Source: Pseudonocardiales bacterium | GTDB taxonomy: Bacteria > Actinomycetota > Actinomycetes > Mycobacteriales > Jatrophihabitantaceae | Direction of reading: 5' to 3' | NCBI GenBank assembly: GCA_030840415.1 | Contig: JAVEEO010000183.1 | Location: 1 to 5,706, forward strand | DNA length: 5,706 nucleotides | In this document: positions 1-5,681 of the stretch, piece by piece | Layout of the letters: the number at the start of each line of letters is the position of its first letter | Position numbering within the stretch: position 1 is the first letter of the stretch | Position numbers and translations under genes: made by a program | The notes under the pieces: generated by a model | The model's database searches: none | What the model was told of the DNA's origin: nothing | The model's input: the letters and a program-made list of their open reading frames with translations, nothing else

Positions 1-1631
1 GGTATCAGAGTCGGACGGCTACACAGCCGACCTACGATGGAGTGCTGGCTGCGCTTACCGGTAGTCCGGCGGAGCGGATCGGGATATTGCATGGCTATTT
101 TGAACCAACAGCGGAGGAAGAAGAGCAGGGTCTGAAGGTTCCAACCGCTGCGCACAGGGCTATAGCACGCCTGGTGAAAGCCGGGCTCATTCGGGTGATC
201 TTGACGATAAACTTTGATCGCCTGATGGAGCACGCTCTTGACGCGGCTGGCGTTGCGCACGTCGTTACTGCAACGCCTGCTGCAGTCGCTGGCGCCCTTC
301 CACTGCACCTTCAGCGGTGCCAGGTCATCAAGCTGCACGGTGACTACCTGGACCCGGGGATGCTGAACACCCCGGAGGAACTAGCGAGCTATGACCCCCG
401 AGCAGATCGACTGCTCGACCAAGTTTTCGACGAGTACGGACTCATCGTGGCTGGCTGGTCAGCTACCTACGACCGCGCGCTTCGCAGCGCCATTGAACGG
501 GCGGCTTCGCGCCGCTTTTCCAGTTGGTGGATTGACCCCGGAGAGATCAGTGACCATGCACGCCGCATTATCGCCAACCGCGCCAGCACCGTCGTTCAGG
601 CGACTGGCGATACATTTTTCGCCGCGGTGGCTGACGCGGTGGAGTCGCTAGCTCGTTTGGACGCTCCGAGTCCCCAGACAGTGGCGCTGGCAACTGCTGC
701 AGCCAAGCGCGCTCTCGGTCCAGCCGGTGACCGCATCCGCCTGCATGACCTCATGAAGGAAGAGATCTCTCGCGTCAGCGCAGCGCCACAGGTGACGGCG
801 GCTAACTTCCAAAGCGGGAGTGTCGAAGCCTATGGGCTCGAAGTACAGCGCCTCGAAGCCACCACTGAAACCCTGCTTTCCGTCGTCGCTATAGCCGCAT
901 ACTGGGGCGACAGGTCCACAGATGAATGGTGGATGCCCTCGATCACCACGTTCAGCGAACGCGCGGAGCAGTCACCGGCGAGTGGACTTACGTCCTTCAT
1001 CAACTTGACTCGCTACCCGGGCCTGCTTCTCTTCCAGGCAGGTGCCATCGCAGCCGTCGCAGCAAACCGATGGGATCTATTCGCCCGGCTCGACAGCCTA
1101 CAGCTTGATACCACGTACGACGGTCTAGGCTTTCCGGCCTCAATTGCACTAGACCCTCCTCAACTCCTCGGCGGATACAGCACGCGAAGTGGTAGATCGA
1201 CAGGTGTGCAATCCAACGACGATCCCGCACGACATCTCCGAGAACTGATGAAAGCAGTATTCACGAAGCACCTCTTGCTCACTAAAGCTGACTTCGAACG
1301 CGCGGCCGCCACGGCAGAATACCTATTAGAAGTTTCAAGCTACGACTGGAAAAGAACGCTGCCCACTACCGAAGGCCAAGCCAACGCCTACGCGCCGACC
1401 CGCATCGCCGGGTTCAGCCTGCCTCGAAGCGATGAGTGGAAGAATGCACGTCCACGCATCGCAGCTCAGGTACGCGCCTTCATAGCAAGAGATATGGGAT
1501 TCGGAATGCCAAGCGCTCCCCTCGCTGCCGGCATGTTCGGCGGAGACCTCACGCGATTTACAGCAGCGGCAGAGGAGTTCGACACCGAATACCAATCACA
1601 TCAACAGCAACGTCGCTTCTCTAACTCCTGA
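1..1631 (+). CDS. SIR2-like domain protein, 5' partial, probable NAD-consuming defence effector
   Basis: The reading frame is open from base 3 to a TGA at 1629-1631 and has no stop before the left edge, so the true start lies upstream. A GTG at 42 exists but is probably internal: in-frame residues before it (ending TYDGVLAAL) look like coding sequence, and the glycine-rich GAG motif that opens SIR2 folds is missing. Numbering from that GTG, the SIR2 signatures are LTINFDRL (54-61, Asn57), VIKLHGDYLD (95-104, His99) and LIVAGWSATYD (134-144). These match the NAD-binding Asn, the catalytic His and the late Rossmann strand of the SIR2-like families. No zinc-binding cysteine cluster of classical sirtuins is visible, which fits the defence-type NADase branch rather than a deacetylase. 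Residues from about 210 to 529 are unrecognised and mostly helical in appearance; they may sense the trigger or mediate oligomerisation. The 3' part is less GC-rich than the other genes and has a TTA codon at 1326-1328. SIR2 assignment is firm; NADase and anti-phage activity are inferred from the family. Confidence 0.85.
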   Translation, partial: YQSRTATQPTYDGVLAALTGSPAERIGILHGYFEPTAEEEEQGLKVPTAAHRAIARLVKAGLIRVILTINFDRLMEHALDAAGVAHVVTATPAAVAGALPLHLQRCQVIKLHGDYLDPGMLNTPEELASYDPRADRLLDQVFDEYGLIVAGWSATYDRALRSAIERAASRRFSSWWIDPGEISDHARRIIANRASTVVQATGDTFFAAVADAVESLARLDAPSPQTVALATAAAKRALGPAGDRIRLHDLMKEEISRVSAAPQVTAANFQSGSVEAYGLEVQRLEATTETLLSVVAIAAYWGDRSTDEWWMPSITTFSERAEQSPASGLTSFINLTRYPGLLLFQAGAIAAVAANRWDLFARLDSLQLDTTYDGLGFPASIALDPPQLLGGYSTRSGRSTGVQSNDDPARHLRELMKAVFTKHLLLTKADFERAAATAEYLLEVSSYDWKRTLPTTEGQANAYAPTRIAGFSLPRSDEWKNARPRIAAQVRAFIARDMGFGMPSAPLAAGMFGGDLTRFTAAAEEFDTEYQSHQQQRRFSNS

Positions 1632-1728
1632 ACGGGTACCCTTATCATCCAATAGCTCTCGCGGCCCTTGTCTTCAAGGCACGACACCTGTCGTTTCGTC
1701 TGGCAGGAATCGGCTTTCCATACCTCGG
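1632..1728. terminator. Convergent intergenic gap with two small hairpins
   Basis: This 97-bp gap separates the stop codons of two convergent genes. It holds two perfect 5-bp stems with 4-base loops: CCTTG/CAAGG at 1666-1679 and ACGAC/GTCGT at 1681-1694. They lie back to back, and neither has a T-tract in either direction. Position suggests a bidirectional transcription stop, which in high-GC actinobacteria often lacks the U-run, but stems this short also occur by chance. Confidence 0.3.
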
Positions 1729-2325
1729 TCAGCCTCTACCTTCGTCTCCGAGCTGGAACTCGCACGGAAACGACTGCCGATACGTGCTAGCGCCGACCAT
1801 GTACTCGAAGGTGCAGCCCTTCAACGTCTGCGTCACCGGTCCGACGACCTTGACGGCCACCATGACGAAGTACTTGCTGTCGCTGCGCGGTGGAATCGTG
1901 ACACCGCTCTTGGCGTAGTCCTTCACCGTCTGCAAGTCCTTGACGCCTACCCGGTCGGAGTCGTCGTAGTTCAGCAGGTAGTCGCCGACCTCACCGAGGG
2001 AGTAGATCGGGTAGCCGATGACTTGGGTGCCGGCCGGCACGGTCTGCACCGAGGCACCGGTCAGCTTGACGGGGTGGTCGGTCTTGTTCCGGGGCACCGG
2101 AAAGGCGAACCGGTAGGTGGTCCCCTGGCGCACCTTGTTGAAACCGATGACGCCTGAGGCCTGCGGTCCGTAGACGGATAGATCGTGTCCTACTTCAGAG
2201 GCGTGGCTGGCTGGTCGCCGCCAGGCGTAGGCCAAGCCAGACGCCACCAGACCGATGACGATCAGGACGAGGCAGGCCAGGAGCAGCGGCCGCCTAGTAC
2301 GAGTAGAAGGTGCCTGGGTTGTCAT
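1729..2325 (-). CDS. Membrane-anchored extracytoplasmic protein of unknown function (198 aa)
   Basis: I do not recognise the family. The protein has a short basic N-terminus (RTRR at 9-12) and one hydrophobic segment at about 13-35 (PLLLACLVLIVIGLVASG and on), with arginines following (RR at 36-37). This reads as a single membrane anchor or uncleaved signal, leaving a domain of about 160 residues outside the cell. That domain looks beta-rich, and its only cysteines, Cys171 and Cys188 in the last strands (KGCTFEY and FPCEF), could form a disulfide. The ATG at 2323-2325 is supported by an AAAGG ribosome site 8 bases upstream. The gene begins inside the last codons of the upstream 900-residue secreted protein, with a 32-bp overlap in another frame, so translational coupling is likely. 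A partner or anchor role for the secreted protein is an inference from this arrangement. There is no catalytic motif. Confidence 0.85.
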   Translation of the reverse strand: MTTQAPSTRTRRPLLLACLVLIVIGLVASGLAYAWRRPASHASEVGHDLSVYGPQASGVIGFNKVRQGTTYRFAFPVPRNKTDHPVKLTGASVQTVPAGTQVIGYPIYSLGEVGDYLLNYDDSDRVGVKDLQTVKDYAKSGVTIPPRSDSKYFVMVAVKVVGPVTQTLKGCTFEYMVGASTYRQSFPCEFQLGDEGRG

Positions 2326-4996
2326 TCAGGCTGCCTTTCGCGCCCCAGATGTCGTGAGTCGCCGCGTGGGAGCTGCCCGCGTCAATCCGCTGTTCGTGGT
2401 TAGAGTTGTAGATCGTTTCCTGGCTGATACCGATGCCCCAAACGGTGGCGGCGTTGCCGTAGGTGATCGAGGTGCCGCGGGTGATAGCGAAGTAAGTGTT
2501 GGGCCGCAGCACCGCCCGGTAGTTCGGGTTGGACCGGTACCACTTGCCCCAGCCGTCATTGTCGGCGACGTTGTTGCCCATCCGGCCGACGTATCCGCCG
2601 GCCGGGATGTAGTAGCCGACCGGGCGGATCGAGTACGAGGTGGTGAAGTGGTAGGGGTTGAAGACGCAGTAGAACCGGGTCTTGGTCCAGCGGTATTTGA
2701 TCGGCACCTGATACTGCCGGCCGAAGTAGGGGCCTTGGTTGGTGAAGCCAGTCGACCGACCGGTCGTTGTCTCGAGCTTGACGTAGGTCGACGCGCTCCA
2801 GTGCACGCCATCGACGCTGACCTCAGCCTTGAAGTTGTTCGACAGCGTCGAGTTGAACCGGAAGCTGGCCTTGGTGTCCCAGTAGGCATGCGCCTCGCCG
2901 ACGGTGGTGTAGGCGACGGTCGTCTTGCTGACGCTGTCGTAGACCTGGCACGGCGGGCCGGCATATGACACCGGCGTGACCGAGGTGGTGCTGTAGTCGA
3001 CGCCAGCGGCCAGATCCGGGTTGTAGGCCGCGTCGCTCGGCGCGTTATTGGTCTGCCAGGCCGGCGGGTGATAGGCGGCACCGCTAGCTTGAGCGACGGA
3101 GGCATCGGATTGAGCCGCCTCAGCATCGGTCGGCGCTGTGGCGCTGGTATCCGACGCGGGAAGCACGTGCATGGCGACGGCTTGCGGCACCGCCATGCCC
3201 ATGGGGACAGCCGGTTCGGGCAGGCTGCCGCTGCTGGTCGGCACATCGACAGCCGCCCCGGCCGCGGCGCTCAGCATGGTGCCGTCCGGAGCCGTCCCGA
3301 CGGCGATCGCCTCCAGGTTCAGGACACCGTTGTTGGCGTCGGCGACAGCTTGGACGTCACTCGGCAGTGTCGCTGGCGGCGTGTACGACCAGGCGCCCTG
3401 CGCGTCGGTCCTGACAGTCGCCAGGACGGTCCGCTCCGACTCGCTGCCATCGGTTGCCGCCGTCTCCGGCACGCTGATCATGACCGGGATGCCGGCGACC
3501 GGCTGCCCGGCCGGGCTTGTGAACACGCCACTCGCCGTCTGGTTGGAACCGCTACGACTGGCCACCGGGTCGGGCTCGGTTTGCGTCAGTGTCGGGCCAT
3601 GGTCGGAATCCGCAGCGTCAGCCGCGTTCGGCTTGGGGCCCGGTGAGAAGGCAAACCAGCCCTCGACGTCGACCACCAGATCAACGGGGCCGGGGCCGCC
3701 GTTCCGGATGTTGATGGTGCCGTCAGCGGCCGGGGCGACGATCGCTAGGTCAGTCCGGTAGGTATTGGCGGTGGTGTAGTTGACGTTCGAGGTCGCCGGT
3801 TCCATCTGATCGCTCGGCCACAGCCGCAGGTACCCGCTAGCGGCACCGGTCGTCGGCTGGATGGTGCGCAGGTTCAGCGCCACCGCGCCGAGGCCGTCGT
3901 CTGCCACCGCCGGGATACCGGCCACCCCGGCCACGCTGAGCGTGGTGATCGAGTAGCCGGCCAGGGTGCGCACCGGCGCGATCCGGGTATCCAGCAGGTG
4001 CACCGCCGCCGGCGTGAAGGTTCCGCTCGAGGCCGAGGCGGTGAAGTAGCCCTGGACGTCGATGGCCAGGTCAACCGGACCGCCGGCGCCGACCAGCACC
4101 CGGAACTGGCCGTCGGCCGACAGCGGGATGGCCACCGATTGGGCGGTCGCTGAATCGTCGAAGTCCAGTGCACCAGTAGTGGGTGCGGCCTGGTCGGCGG
4201 CGTAGGTCCGCAGATAGCCATTGGCGGTCTGATTGAGCACGGTGATGTTGGCGTAGACGGCGCTGGCGTCAGCCGGGATCTCGAAGCTGCCACCAGCCTG
4301 CACCGTCACCGACCCGCCAGTAGTCACCTTGGCTTGCGGCACGCCATTGCCGCTGCGGCTGTCAGCCACTCGGGCCTGCTCCACCGCCACGAACCCACCC
4401 GGCGCGGTCGCCGAGCCGACGGTGAAGTAGCCCTGGACATCGATGATCAGGTTGACCGCGTGGTCGGCCAACACGTGCAGCGTGCCATCGGCGTGCAGCG
4501 CCACCAGCGCGGTGTTGGAGACCGAGTCGCCGGGGTTGAACACCAGCGCCGCGCCGGACGGGGTGGCCACGTCACCCGGAGCGACGCTAACCGAGCCAAT
4601 CGTGCCTGCGCCGATCGCCGTCAGGGTCAGGGCAACGGCGCTGACGCCAGACGCCGGGATACCGGCCCGCCCGGCCGCCGTCACCGTCCGCACGGCACCG
4701 GCCGGCATCGGGGTGGAGTAGCCGCCGGTGCCATTACGAGTGTCGAGCAGCCGGCCGGTTGCCGGCACGAACAGACCAGCTGAGCCGGTTGCGGCGTCGG
4801 CTCGGGCCGGCCCGCTGCGTGGCGACGTTGCTAGCCCTGCCGCAGTCATCACACCAGTAGACACTGTCAGCACCAGCAGACAGCGCAGCATTACATGCGA
4901 CAAGCTCGATCGACGCGTCAACTGAGTCCCCGCAGTCAGATAGCCGCGCCGTCTAGAGCTGCCGAGCGCGTATAGGCTTGAAGATGCGGGGTTCAC
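2294..4996 (-). CDS. Large secreted multidomain protein with three LLDTR/DVQGYF repeats and a novel-looking C-terminal domain (900 aa)
   Basis: No enzymatic function is recognised. From the GTG at 4996 the order is as follows. A basic leader and hydrophobic core at about 36-55 (MLRCLLVLTVSTGV) lead to an AxA cleavage site at 64-68 (ARADA), so the protein is exported. Three beta-rich repeats follow at 75-192, 202-320 and 327-450. Each opens with a form of RLLDTR and ends with DVQGYF, DVQGYF or DVEGWF; such repeats occur in many actinobacterial secreted proteins. A linker at about 451-485 precedes an Ig-like or carboxypeptidase-regulatory-like domain at about 486-586 (VFTSPAGQPVAGIPVMI, then VRTDAQGAWSYTPP). 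An Ala/Pro/Ser-rich linker runs to about 680. The C-terminal domain (681-900) is rich in Tyr, Trp, Phe and Asn, with Cys683 and Cys777 able to form a disulfide. The start is uncertain: TTG at codon 26, preceded by GGGGA, would give a more usual signal peptide. The 3' end overlaps the next gene. A cell-surface adhesive or structural role is plausible but unproven. Confidence 0.88.
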   Translation of the reverse strand: MNPASSSLYALGSSRRRGYLTAGTQLTRRSSLSHVMLRCLLVLTVSTGVMTAAGLATSPRSGPARADAATGSAGLFVPATGRLLDTRNGTGGYSTPMPAGAVRTVTAAGRAGIPASGVSAVALTLTAIGAGTIGSVSVAPGDVATPSGAALVFNPGDSVSNTALVALHADGTLHVLADHAVNLIIDVQGYFTVGSATAPGGFVAVEQARVADSRSGNGVPQAKVTTGGSVTVQAGGSFEIPADASAVYANITVLNQTANGYLRTYAADQAAPTTGALDFDDSATAQSVAIPLSADGQFRVLVGAGGPVDLAIDVQGYFTASASSGTFTPAAVHLLDTRIAPVRTLAGYSITTLSVAGVAGIPAVADDGLGAVALNLRTIQPTTGAASGYLRLWPSDQMEPATSNVNYTTANTYRTDLAIVAPAADGTINIRNGGPGPVDLVVDVEGWFAFSPGPKPNAADAADSDHGPTLTQTEPDPVASRSGSNQTASGVFTSPAGQPVAGIPVMISVPETAATDGSESERTVLATVRTDAQGAWSYTPPATLPSDVQAVADANNGVLNLEAIAVGTAPDGTMLSAAAGAAVDVPTSSGSLPEPAVPMGMAVPQAVAMHVLPASDTSATAPTDAEAAQSDASVAQASGAAYHPPAWQTNNAPSDAAYNPDLAAGVDYSTTSVTPVSYAGPPCQVYDSVSKTTVAYTTVGEAHAYWDTKASFRFNSTLSNNFKAEVSVDGVHWSASTYVKLETTTGRSTGFTNQGPYFGRQYQVPIKYRWTKTRFYCVFNPYHFTTSYSIRPVGYYIPAGGYVGRMGNNVADNDGWGKWYRSNPNYRAVLRPNTYFAITRGTSITYGNAATVWGIGISQETIYNSNHEQRIDAGSSHAATHDIWGAKGSLNDNPGTFYSY
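2334..2338 (-). promoter_or_regulatory. Ribosome binding site of the 198-aa gene, inside the upstream gene
   Basis: On the minus strand AAAGG lies 8 bases before the ATG at 2325. It sits within the coding sequence for the last residues of the upstream secreted protein, so ribosomes finishing that gene pass over it. This supports both the chosen start and coupling. Confidence 0.55.
3647..4018 (-). repeat. LLDTR/DVQGYF protein repeat 3
   Basis: Residues 327-450. It has FTPAAVHLLDTRIAPVR, VAGVAGIPAVADDGLGAVALNL, YLRLWPSDQMEPATSNVNYT, APAADGTINI and a diverged ending, VDLVVDVEGWFAF. It is the most divergent copy at the C-terminal signature and leads into a proline-containing linker. Confidence 0.72.
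4037..4393 (-). repeat. LLDTR/DVQGYF protein repeat 2
   Basis: Residues 202-320. LLDTR is degenerate here (ARVADSRSGNG), but IPADASAVYANITVLN, GALDFDDSATAQSVAIPL, LSADGQFRV and VDLAIDVQGYFTA align with copy 1. The DNA for the DVQGYF ends of copies 1 and 2 is almost identical (4039-4057 and 4420-4438), consistent with an origin by duplication. Confidence 0.72.
4421..4774 (-). repeat. LLDTR/DVQGYF protein repeat 1
   Basis: Residues 75-192. It runs from LFVPATGRLLDTRNGTGG through AGRAGIPASGVSAVALTLTA to VNLIIDVQGYFTV. It is the most complete copy and defines the unit: LLDTR near the start, an IPA..AVALTLTAI strand pair, a PSG..LVFNPGDSVSN stretch, then LHADGTLHV and DVQGYF. Confidence 0.75.
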
Positions 4997-4997
4997 G
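4969..4997 (-). promoter_or_regulatory. Possible promoter overlapping the annotated start of the large secreted gene
   Basis: On the minus strand a TATACG hexamer (4974-4969) lies 16 bases downstream of a weak -35-like GTGAAC (4996-4991), which overlaps the GTG at 4996. If used, transcription would begin near 4962. That would exclude the GTG start and favour TTG at 4921 (with GGGGA at 4931-4927) or ATG at 4891. The -35 matches the consensus poorly, so this is only a candidate. Confidence 0.22.
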
Positions 4998-5039
4998 CTA
5001 GCCCTACAGTGGCAGCTTTGCAGACAGTTTGCTCAGAAT

Positions 5040-5071
5040 CCCCTCAAATGGACAGGTTGGCCATTGAGGGG
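5040..5071. promoter_or_regulatory. Long inverted repeat upstream of the large secreted gene
   Basis: The left arm CCCCTCAAATGG (5040-5051) pairs with the right arm CCATTGAGGGG (5061-5071) across 11 base pairs, with one bulged A, around the 9-base spacer ACAGGTTGG. It lies 44 bases before the GTG at 4996 and 142 bases beyond the stop of the helix-turn-helix gene. It could be an operator, a stem in the 5' leader, or a terminator for transcription from the right. No T-run follows in either direction, which weakens the terminator reading. It is the strongest symmetric element in the non-coding DNA here. Confidence 0.55.
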
Positions 5072-5195
5072 TAGTGCAGTCTCAGACATTTGTGCGGGCG
5101 ACTCAACGGTAGACACGTATGCAGTCAGGCCCCAGCCGTGGCGGCGGCGCAGCTCATGACCAGATCCTGTCCTGCCTGGGCGGCTGCCTACCGCG

Positions 5196-5211
5196 CGGAA
5201 GCATCCTTCCG
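5196..5211 (-). terminator. Terminator-like hairpin behind the helix-turn-helix gene
   Basis: A perfect 6-bp stem CGGAAG/CTTCCG with a 4-base loop begins two bases beyond the TGA of the minus-strand gene at 5213-5500. There is no U-tract, so termination efficiency is uncertain, but the position directly behind the stop fits a terminator or a 3'-end stabilising stem. Confidence 0.4.
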
Positions 5212-5212
5212 A

Positions 5213-5500
5213 TCAGTCCGGCGTCGGTTGCGAAGGGTGCGATGAGGCCGAGCTGCTACCTACGTTGATTGTTGCCGCGCCGGGTCCCCGCCGCCGGATT
5301 CCAGCTTCGTCCAAGGCTCGCCGGATCGCCGTTTGCGTCCTTCCGGTGAGCTCAGCCAGCTCTCGAAGCGACCGACCGGCCTGGTAGCCGTCGGCCACGA
5401 AGGCAATGAGACGGGCGCGCTGCTCAGGCGTTGGCCGGGTGCCGTTCGTGCCGCGGAACTCAGGCAGCGTGTCATGGAGCTTCCGGCCTGGATATGGCAC
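5213..5500 (-). CDS. Small helix-turn-helix DNA-binding protein (95 aa)
   Basis: Probable small DNA-binding regulator. Residues 25-66 hold the signature: PEQRARLIAFVADGYQAG, then SLRELAELTGRTQTAIRRAL. The latter is a helix-turn-helix with an LxELAELTGRT turn and a basic recognition helix, followed by DEAGIRRRGPG. The pattern resembles short actinobacterial proteins of the type 'GxSxRELAxxTGRSxxTVxRxLxEAGVxxRxRG', also related to resolvase/transposase-type helix-turn-helix domains. No sensor or catalytic domain is present, and the last 20 residues are a Ser/Pro-rich tail. The GTG start is well supported: AGGA lies 7 bases upstream and an in-frame TAG just beyond it rules out extension. It is separated by 216 bp and a terminator-like hairpin from the large secreted gene on the same strand, so it is probably transcribed separately. 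Whether it regulates that gene is unknown. Confidence 0.78.
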   Translation of the reverse strand: MPYPGRKLHDTLPEFRGTNGTRPTPEQRARLIAFVADGYQAGRSLRELAELTGRTQTAIRRALDEAGIRRRGPGAATINVGSSSASSHPSQPTPD

Positions 5501-5507
5501 CTGCCGA

Positions 5508-5511
5508 TCCT
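5508..5511 (-). promoter_or_regulatory. Ribosome binding site of the helix-turn-helix gene
   Basis: AGGA on the minus strand stands 7 bases before the GTG at 5500. The in-frame TAG ends within this site, so the GTG is the first possible start in this frame and is directly supported. Confidence 0.55.
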
Positions 5512-5681
5512 ACGACTGCAGCGGTGCGGTTGCCGGCGGAAATCCAGTGGCGACGGAGGCCTATTCGGCGGCCGCGTCGCTGACGCTGCTCGTTCTCTGA
5601 GGATTCGCTGCGCGGCCGATAGAGAGATGCCGGTTTGTGGCCTCGTGCTGCTCTACCTGATGAACCCCCATCAGGAGAGCG

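Noticed and set aside
1..1631. SIR2-APAZ protein of a short prokaryotic Argonaute (SPARSA) system
   Set aside because: No Argonaute gene follows: the next gene is convergent and encodes a membrane-anchored protein. No APAZ signature is evident, although an upstream partner cannot be excluded.
1632..1728. Insertion or recombination junction between the SIR2 gene and the secreted pair
   Set aside because: No terminal inverted repeats, target-site duplication, integrase or tRNA end is visible; only two small hairpins are present.
2255..2968. Plus-strand open frame of 237 codons opposite the secreted-protein gene
   Set aside because: It is a Val/Arg/Gly/Asp-rich translation typical of the antisense of a GC-rich gene, has no recognisable motif, and lies almost wholly over a well-supported minus-strand gene.
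2326..3246. Minus-strand 306-codon frame inside the secreted-protein gene
   Set aside because: It is a Pro/Arg/Thr/Ser-rich out-of-frame reading of the same strand. The main frame carries the recognisable secreted domains and the coherent stop/start overlap with the next gene.
3068..3761. Two long plus-strand frames opposite the middle of the secreted-protein gene
   Set aside because: Both are low-complexity antisense translations. The minus-strand frame here has clear domain repeats and linkers, so these are shadows.
4930..4996. Twin-arginine (Tat) signal in the leader of the secreted protein
   Set aside because: SRRRGYL at residues 14-20 loosely resembles the motif, but the hydrophobic core starts about 16 residues later, which is too far, and these residues may not even be translated.
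5072..5195. tRNA or riboswitch upstream of the secreted operon
   Set aside because: No cloverleaf, no T-loop GTTCGAATC-like sequence and no recognisable riboswitch core. Apart from the listed hairpins, I see only GC-rich unstructured DNA.
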